Shown piece after piece: positions 42,559 through 51,069 of a stretch of DNA of 60,523 nt; within the stretch, counting starts at the first letter, position 1; every line of letters begins with the position of its first letter. Source of the stretch: CAZGMJ01 sp964526785 (GTDB taxonomy: Bacteria; Planctomycetota; Phycisphaerae; Sedimentisphaerales; Anaerobacaceae); contig CAZGMJ010000035.1 of assembly GCA_964526785.1 (NCBI GenBank), forward strand, positions 1 through 60,523, read 5' to 3'. The position numbers and the translations under genes are program-made. Below the pieces are notes generated by a model. That model was not told where the DNA came from, did no database searches, and saw only the letters and a list, made by a program, of their open reading frames with translations.

Positions 42559-44463
42559 TTACAGGCGCTTGATCCAGATATTCCGGAACGAAACGGGATT
42601 CCCGTGATCCTGCAGCAGTATTGGCCCAGCCTCAGGCCCTTCCTGCCGCCCAGCCCCGGTCTTATCTGTAAGCTCTACATCATCGTGAACCTTCACGCCG
42701 TTGTGCCAGACGGTGATACGAGCGTTCTTCGCCTTCTTAACCTTCTCCCCGTCAACATCAAACTGCGCAGCGTGAAAAACAATGTCGTAACTCTGCCATC
42801 GCCCCGGCATACTGCACACATTCTTGTCCGGAGCCCTCTGCCTGTACAACGATGCACACTCGTTATACTTGGGCTCCTGCCCGTACGAATCCAGTATCTG
42901 AACTTCATATCGCCGCTGCAGATAAACGCCGCTGTTGCCCCGTCCCTGTCCCTTGACGTTAGGCGGCAACTGAGGCGTCTTGAACTCCACGTGCAGCTTG
43001 AAGTCCCTGTACGTCTCCTTCGTCATGATGCTGCCGCCCCCTCCGGGAACGATCGTCATCACACCATCCTCCACCTTCCAACCGATCTTCTTGTCACCGC
43101 CGGCCGTCCAGTGCTCGAAGATATCTTTCCGACTCTCGCCCCTGCCGTCGAACAACTGCACCGCCGCGCCCGGCTTGACTGTATCAACCGCAACGTTCAC
43201 CGGATGTGCGTAATCGCTCCACAACTCCTCGCTCTTCGCTGCATCGACCTTCCCCTCGTGTACGAACTGCCGATAGTGGAATTGAAAATCCTCGCCGGGT
43301 TCCATCATCAAAGCCTTCTTCTGAATGGGCACCCAGTTGAAAAACACCTGTCCCGCCGGCCATATCCGCATCGGCTCGGGATGCCGCAGATTGTTGGGAT
43401 TGCTGAAGAACGTCACGCCCTTCCATTGCCCCTCGCTGATCCCCGACGTATCACACCATCTCGCCGTCGTCGCATGCCCGTCCTTGCGGTTCTTGCCCTC
43501 GCTGGTCAGATAGGCCGCCGTATCCTCATCCCATTCGGCCGCCCCGCGAAAGCCGAAACCGCCGTAACGATACGCTTCCAACTCAAGCGGACTGTCGGCC
43601 ACACAACGCTGTGAAGAAACAAAGTCCCACAGCCAGTACCCCTCGCCCGGCCCGCCAGTGTTGTAAACCCGGACATCCCACACTTCCTTAAGTGCAATCA
43701 CATCGTCGCTTTCGTCTTTCACGTCGTTCAGCACGACATGATCCTGCTCCACCTGAAATCCGCCGAACACCGGGCCGCTCTCCGTACGGAGAATCCGATT
43801 GAAACGCACTGTGCCCTGACCGGCTCCCAGATTCCAGAAATCCACCCGCTTGCCCTTGAACTGCGTATGCGTCCAGGGCATCCAGATACCAAGATGGTGA
43901 TAATGGTCATCCGGATGAATATTCGTCAGAACCGAACCGTCGGGCGACCAGAGCGGATGAATGAACCCGCTGCGATAATAAAGATCGCGATTGTTCTTAT
44001 ACCTCTCGCCCATCTTCTCCAAAGGCGGAGGCGGAATAACCGCGTGGTTGTAGCTCAGCACCTTTGTCCCGCCCTGCTGGATTAGCAGAACTTTCTCCGT
44101 CTTCTTTACCGCAACCGCATCCTCCTTAGTCCCCCCGTCTGCATACAACTCGAATATCCGTTCACTCCCCGCTGTCGTCTTGCCCGACAATATCCACCAC
44201 ACCTTCGGCGGACTGCCCGCCTCGAACTGAACCGGAACATTCTCACGCCGCCCCCCTGTAACCTCCACCAAACGGTATGACTCGCCTGGAAAACCCACTG
44301 GATGCCCGGTCAAATCCGCACAAACAGGCGTCTCGACGCGATTGTGACCGCCCGCACCGACCACAAACCGGGCAAGCGGTTCGGCCGAAAACGCCGGTAT
44401 AACAGACAGGCAAATCAGCAGGAAAAATGTACAACCGGTGCGTGTGGATCTGAACTGTTGCAT
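42559..44463 (-). CDS. Fusion: DUF6807 (PmoA-family) plus DUF1080 domain, exported
   Basis: A 634-residue exported protein with a signal peptide (CTFFLLICLSVIPAFS). Residues about 25-425 are a DUF6807-type domain: FIHPLWSPDGSVLTNIHPDDHYHHLGIWMPW gives the His-rich core (quoted in part: DDHYHHLGIW), with WDFVSSQRC and FFSNPNNLRHPEP later. Residues about 430-634 are a DUF1080 domain (VQLFDGRGESRKDIFEHW, RGNSGVYLQRRYEVQILDS, PVSFRNIWIKRL). Joining the two supports a shared substrate. AAAGGA lies 6 nt before the ATG, and a good promoter is 56 bp upstream. It heads the unit DUF6807-DUF1080, DUF6807, GH29. Confidence 0.88.
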   Translation of the reverse strand: MQQFRSTRTGCTFFLLICLSVIPAFSAEPLARFVVGAGGHNRVETPVCADLTGHPVGFPGESYRLVEVTGGRRENVPVQFEAGSPPKVWWILSGKTTAGSERIFELYADGGTKEDAVAVKKTEKVLLIQQGGTKVLSYNHAVIPPPPLEKMGERYKNNRDLYYRSGFIHPLWSPDGSVLTNIHPDDHYHHLGIWMPWTHTQFKGKRVDFWNLGAGQGTVRFNRILRTESGPVFGGFQVEQDHVVLNDVKDESDDVIALKEVWDVRVYNTGGPGEGYWLWDFVSSQRCVADSPLELEAYRYGGFGFRGAAEWDEDTAAYLTSEGKNRKDGHATTARWCDTSGISEGQWKGVTFFSNPNNLRHPEPMRIWPAGQVFFNWVPIQKKALMMEPGEDFQFHYRQFVHEGKVDAAKSEELWSDYAHPVNVAVDTVKPGAAVQLFDGRGESRKDIFEHWTAGGDKKIGWKVEDGVMTIVPGGGGSIMTKETYRDFKLHVEFKTPQLPPNVKGQGRGNSGVYLQRRYEVQILDSYGQEPKYNECASLYRQRAPDKNVCSMPGRWQSYDIVFHAAQFDVDGEKVKKAKNARITVWHNGVKVHDDVELTDKTGAGRQEGPEAGPILLQDHGNPVSFRNIWIKRL

Positions 44464-44518
44464 CGTGGGTCCTTTCAATTCGAAACCATGTACGGCCGTT
44501 CGCGGCGCGCAAAGTTGA

Positions 44519-44547
44519 ATTCTAATAGTACAGGACGTCTCCGACAA
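44519..44547 (-). promoter_or_regulatory. Promoter of the DUF6807-DUF1080 / fucosidase unit
   Basis: Minus strand: TTGTCG (44547-44542), 17-bp spacer, TAGAAT (44524-44519). The start would be near 44512, about 50 nt before the ATG at 44463. Confidence 0.65.
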
Positions 44548-44756
44548 CCCCCGTAACATAATTTGCCGCCAATGAACCGCTGCGCACGAACTATCGACTG
44601 CTTCGCCGGCACCTTACCGCTCCGATCACATACGGCACGCAAAACCACGTTCTGCCGATATGCCCCCCCAGACTTTACGCTCCCTTCACCAGATGTAAAT
44701 AGCGAAAAAAATGAATTACGCCACGACATCTACCCACTCCCCCTAAAAACCCTTGC

Positions 44757-44786
44757 TTGACGTCCTCGAATGTGCTATCATATAGA
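44757..44786 (+). promoter_or_regulatory. Promoter of the unidentified structured RNA
   Basis: TTGACG (44757-44762) is followed by TATAGA (44781-44786) with an 18-bp spacer. An extended -10 element TGCTATCAT (44773-44781) overlaps and would start transcription near 44788. Either choice places the start at the edge of the first helix of the RNA. Confidence 0.6.
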
Positions 44787-44787
44787 T

Positions 44788-45128
44788 AACGTGCAAGAGA
44801 TCCACGTTGAGACGCCCGTAAGGTGCATGGGGGCGCATGCGCTTTCAGTTCGTATTCCCGGAGAGGAAAAAGACTATATTGGTATTGATTTGGCTCGCGA
44901 AAACAGCCACGCGGCTTTCGACCGTCGTGGATGCAGCGATAATCTATGCGTCTGCGTTATGACCGCGTGTTGGCGCGAGCCAACAGAAAGTGACTTGCGA
45001 TAGCGTGATGTGATGGGTCCGCAAGCCTGCAATGGCCGGATCGAAAGTCACAAGTCGCCTGATGACGTAACGCTTCTCGCAGGGATCGTGCAAACAGGGC
45101 TGTGGGGTGAAGGCTCACGGCCCTTTTT
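44788..45128 (+). ncRNA. Unidentified structured non-coding RNA, about 340 nt
   Basis: A stretch without a convincing protein frame, with its own promoter and intrinsic terminator, lying between two minus-strand genes. Helices seen directly: AACGTG/CACGTT at the 5' end (44788-44793 with 44803-44808); CCACGCGG/CCG-T-CGTGG (44907-44930); GTTGGC-GCGA-GCCAAC with a GNRA loop (44969-44984). Longer-range pairings are GTGACTT (44990-44996) with AAGTCAC (45045-45051), and AGCGT (45002-45006) with ACGCT (45070-45074). ACAGAAA follows the GNRA hairpin. It lacks the conserved blocks of RNase P RNA, SRP RNA, 6S RNA and tmRNA as I know them. Family unknown. Confidence 0.6.
45097..45128 (+). terminator. 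Rho-independent terminator of the structured RNA
   Basis: GGGCTGTG (45097-45104) pairs with CACGGCCC (45116-45123), an 8-bp stem with one G-T pair, followed by TTTTT (45124-45128). On the minus strand the same hairpin could also end the beta-helix gene, though only TGTTTG follows there. Confidence 0.85.
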
Positions 45129-45187
45129 GTTGCGCAAAGCGCAGACGTCTCAATGGCGGATGGTTATGCCCCAGGCAGGTCCCGACA

Positions 45188-47599
45188 TCACTGCCACGGC
45201 AGCGTCGACGAAGGTGCCGTCTGATTATGATTGGAAGATTTGTCGCGGGCAACGACATAGAACGTAACGTAATACGCCTTCTGCCCGATATGCACCGAAT
45301 ACTCCCGCGAATCCTGCCATGAGCTGCTGAACCGATTGTCGCTGCACACAAAACGATACTCCACTCCGTTATCGTCGCTTGCCTCCTCGGCGGTCATCAC
45401 TGCATGCCAGTCAAAACTGCCAAATGGCGCTTTCTGCACTTTCGCCGGTTCGCCCCCCGTCGCCCATCGCATCGGATTGGGCGTTGGTGCCGTCGTATCC
45501 GGATCGGGCGTCGTCGCAGACCGCACATCCGAATAAGCCGTCTCCGCTTGATTACCCTGATTCCGCGCCTTCACCCGATACGAATACTGCGTATTGCCCG
45601 CAAGACCCGTATCCGTGTACGTTGCAGAACTCTGCCACCCGCTGTCGTGCCCCGCAACCGTCGTATTCTCGAAGAAATACTCTACCACCGTCCCATCGCC
45701 GGAAGTGGCACTCTTGGCGCTCATCGTAATCGAGCCAGCCGTGACCGCCGCAGGTGGCGTCTCCCAAACTGTCGGATCCGGGCTCGGCGGCACGGCCGGA
45801 AGAGTCGTCGCACAGCCCAGTTCGGACCATTCAGTCTCCAGTAGATTGCCCGTATTCCGTGCCTTGACGCGATAGCAGAACTCGCCATTTGCCGGCAGCC
45901 CTGTATCCGTCCACGTCGTCTCTGCAATCCACCCGCTGTTGAACGTCGGATTGTGAAAGTCCTCGAAGTAGTACTCGACCGAACTGCCGTCGGTGCTGAT
46001 CCCCTCCGTTGCCTCCATCGTGATCTTTGACTCCGATGTGGCATTCGGTTCAACCGCCCATGTCATCGGATCCGGCGTCGGCGCCGTCGGTGCCGGCGGT
46101 TCGGTCCGCCAGTGCGCCGTCAGAATCGCCACATCTGCAAAATCGACCGCTCCGTCGCGATTACAATCCGGCCGGAGCAGTCCCTCCAGGAGCCAAACCT
46201 GCGTCAGTCGCTTCAGATCGCGGGCGTCCACCAAATCATCAAGATTCAAATCAGCCACATCTCCCACCGTCGAACGCGACAGGCTCGCCTGATTGGTACC
46301 GCCGTACGCCCCCATATTGATTCGTGCCCCATGCTGCCAGAACTCGCCTGTCCAGTCCTCAGCCGGATCTCCACCGTCGATAGACGGGCTGCTAGCCGCA
46401 TCCTGTACCCAGATCTGCTCGTTCGGATCCCACCTGCCCGACTGACTCTGAAGATGGTAATCGCCGCTCACCCAGAAATCGTCGTTCGGATCCGCCGTCC
46501 CGTTGGGGTCCCACTGTCCAACGACGGCAAGTAATGGGTCTCGCTGTATATCGCCCGCTCCCGTAGTGGCCCCGCCGCCCAGATTGCCGCCCGCATTGTC
46601 CCAGTACGTATTGTACGAACTGTTCGTAACACCCTGGATGCCCCCGAATTCGCTCGCTTCATTGAATGCAATGATGTTGTTCTTAACCACACCCAGACAG
46701 AACCGCAATCCAGCCCCGGTCTCGGCCCGGTTCCCCACAATAGTATTATTCCTGATCGCACCATCGCAACTGTGCAGGCCCGCTCCATAGTACGAACGGT
46801 TGCCCTCGATGATATTGCCTCGAATTGTACCGCCGCAGTTCCACAGACCGCCGCCTTGCCACTGCGTGCGATTCCCGACTATCACGTTCCGTATGATATC
46901 CCCGTTGCACCGATACAGGGCCCCTCCGTTTTGCCCCGAACCGTTATCGCTGATCACGTTGCCCGCAATGGTGCCGTCGCACGCATATAGGCCGCCTCCA
47001 TACCCCGGCGACGCATTGTAATTGTGCGAGATAATGTTGTCCGTTATCGGCCCGTCGCACTCAAACAGCCCTCCCCCGCTATACGTAATGCTGTTGCCGA
47101 TGATGGCCCCGTCGCAATCCGAAATACCCCGCCCCTGGCAGCGTCGAATCGTGCAGTTTAGAATCGAAGGTCTCGCGCTGTCCGAACCGGTAATCCCCGC
47201 TGACGGGCAATCCTCAATAACGCATTGCGCGATGGTTGGCGACGCAGCCTGGCATTTGATACCTCCGCCGCGAATCGTCACGCCCTTAAGAAGCGACGCA
47301 CCCGTCTCCCCAAAATCGAACGTAACGCCGTAATCGCCCCCCGGCGCAATCACCGTTTGCGCCACTACATCTGCATCTTCCGGGTCCGTACCAGTAACCA
47401 AAACCGCTCTGCCCCGGAAATTCACCTTCTCGGCATACACGCCCGGCCGTACCCGTATCTCGTCCCCGTCCGTGGAAGTATCAATCGCCTCCTGGATCGT
47501 CGCGAAATCCGCCGGTCCGTCGTCATCAACAACCCATGTAGTTTGCGCACAAACCACGCTCGAAACAAACATCACCAGGACGAAAGTATACCTCAGCAT
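45188..47599 (-). CDS. Secreted right-handed beta-helix protein with dockerin-like and FN3-like domains
   Basis: An 803-residue secreted protein (signal FVLVMFVSSVVCAQ). Residues about 20-350 form a right-handed parallel beta-helix with many Cys-Asp-Gly turns (ECDGPITDNIISHN, ACDGTIAGNVISDN, RCNGDIIRNVIVGN). Residues about 430-510 hold a dockerin-type pair of Ca-binding loops (DLNLDDLVDARDLKRL and DCNRDGAVDFADVAIL). The last 290 residues contain three beta-sandwich repeats with YRVKARNTGN and YRVKARNQGN, resembling fibronectin type III. Such proteins are often polysaccharide lyases or cell-surface proteins; no catalytic site could be identified. The start is uncertain: ATG 47599 gives the cleanest signal peptide but GGAGG is 12 nt away; ATG 47611 is the alternative. 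Confidence 0.85.
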   Translation of the reverse strand: MLRYTFVLVMFVSSVVCAQTTWVVDDDGPADFATIQEAIDTSTDGDEIRVRPGVYAEKVNFRGRAVLVTGTDPEDADVVAQTVIAPGGDYGVTFDFGETGASLLKGVTIRGGGIKCQAASPTIAQCVIEDCPSAGITGSDSARPSILNCTIRRCQGRGISDCDGAIIGNSITYSGGGLFECDGPITDNIISHNYNASPGYGGGLYACDGTIAGNVISDNGSGQNGGALYRCNGDIIRNVIVGNRTQWQGGGLWNCGGTIRGNIIEGNRSYYGAGLHSCDGAIRNNTIVGNRAETGAGLRFCLGVVKNNIIAFNEASEFGGIQGVTNSSYNTYWDNAGGNLGGGATTGAGDIQRDPLLAVVGQWDPNGTADPNDDFWVSGDYHLQSQSGRWDPNEQIWVQDAASSPSIDGGDPAEDWTGEFWQHGARINMGAYGGTNQASLSRSTVGDVADLNLDDLVDARDLKRLTQVWLLEGLLRPDCNRDGAVDFADVAILTAHWRTEPPAPTAPTPDPMTWAVEPNATSESKITMEATEGISTDGSSVEYYFEDFHNPTFNSGWIAETTWTDTGLPANGEFCYRVKARNTGNLLETEWSELGCATTLPAVPPSPDPTVWETPPAAVTAGSITMSAKSATSGDGTVVEYFFENTTVAGHDSGWQSSATYTDTGLAGNTQYSYRVKARNQGNQAETAYSDVRSATTPDPDTTAPTPNPMRWATGGEPAKVQKAPFGSFDWHAVMTAEEASDDNGVEYRFVCSDNRFSSSWQDSREYSVHIGQKAYYVTFYVVARDKSSNHNQTAPSSTLPWQ

Positions 47600-48134
47600 G
47601 TTGAAAGCCATCCTCCCGAACGTAAATACAATACTATGCCGTATGTTACCACAATCGCACCGCGAAAGCAATGATACGCATACTGCAACCCATAGAGAAT
47701 CTTATCGGCAGGAACTGCTTCTAACTAATGCACGCATATTGGCCATGCACACACCACCCTGCCGTCAACCGGGCCGCAGCTTCACAGGCAGACAACCGCC
47801 CATTTCGGCGCAGACACCCATCAACATTCCTACGTAACGGCCGATAAACCGGTTCTCAAAAGACCGCCAATTACCTAAAACCGCCCCTGCTCCATAGCAA
47901 TAATGAACCCCGCGTCGCCGCCCCCTTCATCTTTCACTTCATCGCGAAACCCCCCTCACGCCTCGTACGCGCATTTTCGGCCCGGAGTTGCGGACCCCAA
48001 GCCCCGAAAAACCTGCCTGCGGCACGTCCGCATGTGGCCCCAATCTGCTTCGGCCCTCCACAAACCCGACCACAACGCCGCCGCATGGCCACAAACGGTT
48101 TCCGATAAAAATTACCCCTACCCCGTTTTTTTTG
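47600..48134. other. Intergenic region without recognisable gene
   Basis: About 535 bp between the divergent beta-helix and bS21 genes. The short open frames on either strand have no Shine-Dalgarno, biased composition or recognisable sequence, and none is reported. It should hold the promoter of the beta-helix gene, but no box was convincing. A Cys/Pro-coding bias in one frame is an effect of local C-rich composition. Confidence 0.6.
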
Positions 48135-48163
48135 TTGAAAAGCCGCGAATCCCCACTTAAACT
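48135..48163 (+). promoter_or_regulatory. Promoter of rpsU
   Basis: TTGAAA (48135-48140), 17-bp spacer, TAAACT (48158-48163). The start near 48170 gives a leader of about 80 nt before the ATG at 48253. Confidence 0.5.
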
Positions 48164-48252
48164 TATGGGTTCATTGTCTCTGGACGAAGAGGTAGTGCGC
48201 GGGCGTTGCGCATCGAACAAAGAACAAGGTTAGTGGAAAGGTGTTGATTTCT

Positions 48253-48432
48253 ATGTTGAAGGTCAAAGCACGAGCAGGTGAATCGGTTCAGCAAATGGTC
48301 AGACGTTTCAAGAAACTCTGTGAAAAGGAAGGGCTCATCCGAGACATGAAGCGCACCGCCTACTACGAAAAGCCCTCCGAAAAGAACCGCCGCCGCATGC
48401 GAAAGGCCCAGCGCAACGCAAGCCGCGGATAG
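48253..48432 (+). CDS. rpsU: Small-subunit ribosomal protein bS21
   Basis: A 59-residue, strongly basic protein: MLKVKARAGESVQQMVRRFKKLCEKEG is the N-terminal half of the bS21 family (quoted in part: VQQMVRRFKKLCEKEG), and YYEKPSEKNRRRMRKAQR matches the conserved YEKPSxKRxR tail. bS21 sits near the anti-Shine-Dalgarno end of 16S rRNA and aids initiation. The ATG at 48253 is preferred; AAAGG lies about 11 nt upstream, which is long. A GTG at 48241 in the same frame would add four residues and lie right against the AAAGG. It stands alone with its own promoter and is followed by a GC-rich stem-loop. Confidence 0.9.
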   Translation: MLKVKARAGESVQQMVRRFKKLCEKEGLIRDMKRTAYYEKPSEKNRRRMRKAQRNASRG

Positions 48433-48445
48433 ACGCCGCTTTCCC

Positions 48446-48478
48446 GCGCCGGCGGACTCACATATCATCAGCCGGCGC
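48446..48478 (+). terminator. GC-rich stem-loop after rpsU
   Basis: GCGCCGGC (48446-48453) and GCCGGCGC (48471-48478) form a perfect 8-bp stem with a 17-nt loop, 14 bp beyond the rpsU stop. There is no immediate T-run, so it may be an imperfect terminator or an mRNA-stabilising hairpin. Confidence 0.45.
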
Positions 48479-48752
48479 CACGCCACGACCCGTCTCCTTC
48501 TGATTCTTCAAACCCTCTCCCGGAGATGGTCCGTCGTTACGGCCGAACGACCGGTTCACTCCGCACCGTGACCGTCACGGGAAACTCCAACTCCCCGCCC
48601 CCGCACATCGCCGTATACCGCCACGAAATACCCATTGCAACCGAAAAACACCGTGACCGCTTTGACGCACCGTGCCTTCTTCGTGTAGAATAAGGATGGA
48701 CGTGCGCCTTGAGCAGCAGGAATCCGCACAGGCGAAGAAAGGTAGCAACCAT

Positions 48753-49490
48753 ATGACGACGCAAACAGGAAATGCAAAGCTCGTTTGCTCCACGGCCCTG
48801 GCTGTGATCGCCGTCTTTGCCGGCATCGCCCAGGCAAAGATCAGTGTCGGCCTCAGCTTCCACAGCGGCTCGCACCGTCATTGCTCGCCCTACCGCTATC
48901 CCCGCTACCATCACGGCATCTGCAGCAGTCGCTACCTTTGGCTCGATCGCGGCTACTACCACTGGCTCGACAGCGACCGCTATTGCTTCAGCCCCCGCCA
49001 CCGCTACTATTACCACCGCCGGCCCTACCGCTCCTCGGGCGTCAGCATCTACATCAGCGACGTCCAGTCCGTCATCGACGGTATCCGCGGCAAAAGCTCC
49101 CGCAGCACCGCCAAAAAAGCCGTCCCCGCAAACGCCCCGGGCCGTGAATACTGGACCGCAACGGGTAAGACCGGCGAACAGCTCCGCGCCGAAGTTCAAC
49201 TCAACAAGCCCGATCTGCTCGAGATGATCGGCTCGCCCGAAAAGAAACTGCGCACCCGCGCGGTCGACGGACTCGCAGACTTCAGCTTCGACGCCGAAAT
49301 CCGACGGGCGATGGAAAAGGTCCTCCTATCGGATCCCGAGCCCGACCTCCGCCGCAAAGCCGCGCGAGCCTTGGGAAAAGCCACGAACACAGAGGTCCTG
49401 CCCGCACTGCAAAAAGCCAAAGCCGCCGACCCCAATCACGGCGTCCGCCAGCAGGCCTACCGCTCCATAATCCTGGTCAAAGGCTACTGA
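48753..49490 (+). CDS. Exported protein with His/Tyr/Arg-rich segment and HEAT-like repeats
   Basis: A 245-residue protein: signal peptide (LVCSTALAVIAVFAGIAQA), then residues about 35-100 with an extreme run of His, Tyr, Arg, Ser and Cys (HRHCSPYRYPRYHHGI, RHRYYYHRRPYRSSG). The second half holds two or three HEAT-like helical repeats (LRTRAVDGLADFSFDAEI, LRRKAARALGKATNTEV). The His-rich part could bind metal or act as a surface-adhesive segment; no function is known to me. The ATG at 48753 is chosen for its signal peptide, with AAAGG about 12 nt upstream. It is convergent with the pseudopilin-like gene. Confidence 0.75.
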   Translation: MTTQTGNAKLVCSTALAVIAVFAGIAQAKISVGLSFHSGSHRHCSPYRYPRYHHGICSSRYLWLDRGYYHWLDSDRYCFSPRHRYYYHRRPYRSSGVSIYISDVQSVIDGIRGKSSRSTAKKAVPANAPGREYWTATGKTGEQLRAEVQLNKPDLLEMIGSPEKKLRTRAVDGLADFSFDAEIRRAMEKVLLSDPEPDLRRKAARALGKATNTEVLPALQKAKAADPNHGVRQQAYRSIILVKGY

Positions 49491-49522
49491 GCCCCTCCGC
49501 CGCAGCGTACCGTCCTCCCAAT

Positions 49523-50338
49523 CTAATAGTCCCGGAATCGCCGCATCCATCCCGGCCAATCCTTTTCCCGAACACCCCCTGCCGATGTCCACGGCCCCGT
49601 TCGATCGAAATCCCGATGCCAACGCAGCGTCCACAACTCCTTCAGCCCCACGCGTTGAGCAGACCAGTCCATGAACAGCCCGCTGACGTTGCCGTCATGC
49701 CGATCGATGCAGAAGTGCGCCATGTTGCACCCGCCCGGTATATCCTCATGCACGTCCTCAACCGGCGACGGCCCGTTCTCCGCCATCGGTGTCCCCCCGC
49801 CGAACATGCAGTCCAGCATGACCGGCACGCCCCCTCTTCCGGCAACAAGCGGACTCTGCCAGTACTTCTCCTGACTGCCGAAGGTAATCTTGCGATTCAG
49901 CTTGCTGTACGTGGTAATGTCCGTCACCCAGTGATTCAACCCATAGCTGCACAGCGACACGCCGAATTTCTCCACATCTTCCTGCCGCCACGCCGAATCA
50001 CGTCCTCCGCCCCACTCCGGATGAACGTCCGTATGCGGCCGGTGCCGCGGCGCCGTCGGACACAGCAGAATATCTCGATCGCCGGAGAAGTAGGGCAGCA
50101 TCGGCCGACACCAGTCCGGGTATCCGCCCAGCGGTCGAACCGCAAAGAACCGGCTGTTGTTATCCTCCGTGTACATCGAAAACAGCAGACCCCACTGCCT
50201 CAGCCGCGACCGACACACAACAGACTCCGCCTGTCGTCGCGCCAACTGCAGAGCAGGCATGAAAATGGCGATCAGAATCGCGATGATCCCGATAACGACC
50301 AGCAACTCAATGAGCGTAAAAGCCTTTCGTCTGCGCAC
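49523..50338 (-). CDS. Type II secretion pseudopilin-like protein (prepilin cleavage motif)
   Basis: A 271-residue protein beginning RRRKAFTLIELLVVIGIIAIL: a basic leader, then the prepilin peptidase site and hydrophobic helix of type IV pilins and pseudopilins. In Planctomycetota and Lentisphaerota this N-terminus heads very large families of envelope proteins with a C-terminal region resembling HxxxDGxxxxLFxDW; here FCIDRHDGNVSGLFMDWS. The role is unknown. The start is probably GTG at 50338, because GGAGGA lies 8 nt upstream and the leader then has the usual length; a GTG at 50365 would give a longer leader. Confidence 0.85.
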   Translation of the reverse strand: MRRRKAFTLIELLVVIGIIAILIAIFMPALQLARRQAESVVCRSRLRQWGLLFSMYTEDNNSRFFAVRPLGGYPDWCRPMLPYFSGDRDILLCPTAPRHRPHTDVHPEWGGGRDSAWRQEDVEKFGVSLCSYGLNHWVTDITTYSKLNRKITFGSQEKYWQSPLVAGRGGVPVMLDCMFGGGTPMAENGPSPVEDVHEDIPGGCNMAHFCIDRHDGNVSGLFMDWSAQRVGLKELWTLRWHRDFDRTGPWTSAGGVREKDWPGWMRRFRDY

Positions 50339-50520
50339 AACCGGGCTCCTCCCGGACACAATCACAACGTGAAATCAACTTCTCCGCTCCGGACTGCGCC
50401 TGAAAATCCAGGATGCAGTCTGCGCGCATTCTACGCCATGCGAGCATAGCACTGCAAGCGTTTTTCAGCTCATATCGAATCCCGCACAACGACCCGGCGG
50501 TGTTCGTGCACTTGCGTTTC

Positions 50521-50766
50521 CTAGCTCCGGTGCGGCGCAAGGAAATAATGCGTCGGGCACGTACATAATTGCCCCATCCCGAAGCTCAGCCGATACGGAC
50601 ACGCAAACTGGTCACAGTGTGTAAGAAACAGGATGTTCTTGCCGTCCCGGCTCTCTACCTCGCACTTGCCCTCCGGCCCGAATTGACCCGTCCGCAAACA
50701 ACGAAAATCATGCGGACACTTCGTGGTCTGGTCGAGCACACTATTCGGTACATCGCGCTTCTCCAT
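50521..50766 (-). CDS. Small cysteine-rich protein, function unknown
   Basis: An 81-residue protein with eight Cys. They are arranged CPHDFRC, GKC, HCDQFAC, then LCTC, with CPYRLSFGMGQLCTCPTHYF at the C-terminus. Proteins ending in this CPYRxSFGxGQxCxCP pattern occur as short conserved hypotheticals in anaerobes, to my recollection. The spacing suggests zinc or iron-sulfur binding. The ATG at 50766 begins MEKRDVPN, with AGAGG about 10 nt upstream; longer in-frame starts add a basic stretch that does not look conserved. No close operon partner. Confidence 0.65.
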   Translation of the reverse strand: MEKRDVPNSVLDQTTKCPHDFRCLRTGQFGPEGKCEVESRDGKNILFLTHCDQFACPYRLSFGMGQLCTCPTHYFLAPHRS

Positions 50767-51069
50767 CTCTGTCTGTCCTCTCCGCCTGCGAATCACGCTC
50801 CCATTTACCCATCGCGATTCCTCGCATGACGACTGATGAAGGCGCATGGTGATGACCCGAAAGCTGTTTATCAACCCGCACCGCAACCTCACGGCACGCA
50901 AACACTCAAATACACGATATCCTCGCGCTCATACAAGGAGAATCATTCTTGATATGGTCTCTTTTTTACATGGTGCCCTGGTTTTTCACGACGACTCCAT
51001 CTCCGTCGCAAGGAAAAAGGGACCGCATATCACTCGTCGCCCTGTACAGATGCCCCGCACATCTGTAAA

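Noticed and set aside
44770..45003. 77-codon frame within the structured RNA
   Set aside because: Overlaps the promoter, has no Shine-Dalgarno and unusual composition; RNA structure explains the region better.
45043..45064. Hammerhead ribozyme core (GAAA and CTGATGA)
   Set aside because: The spacing and missing flanking helices do not allow any of the three hammerhead arrangements.
44788..45128. RNase P RNA as identity of the structured RNA
   Set aside because: ACAGAAA is present, but the conserved block GAGGAAAGUCC and the AGAGCGCACCG-type region are missing.
47600..48134. Short open frames in the gap before rpsU
   Set aside because: No ribosome binding sites, no recognisable sequence, and strongly C-rich composition producing Pro-rich translations.
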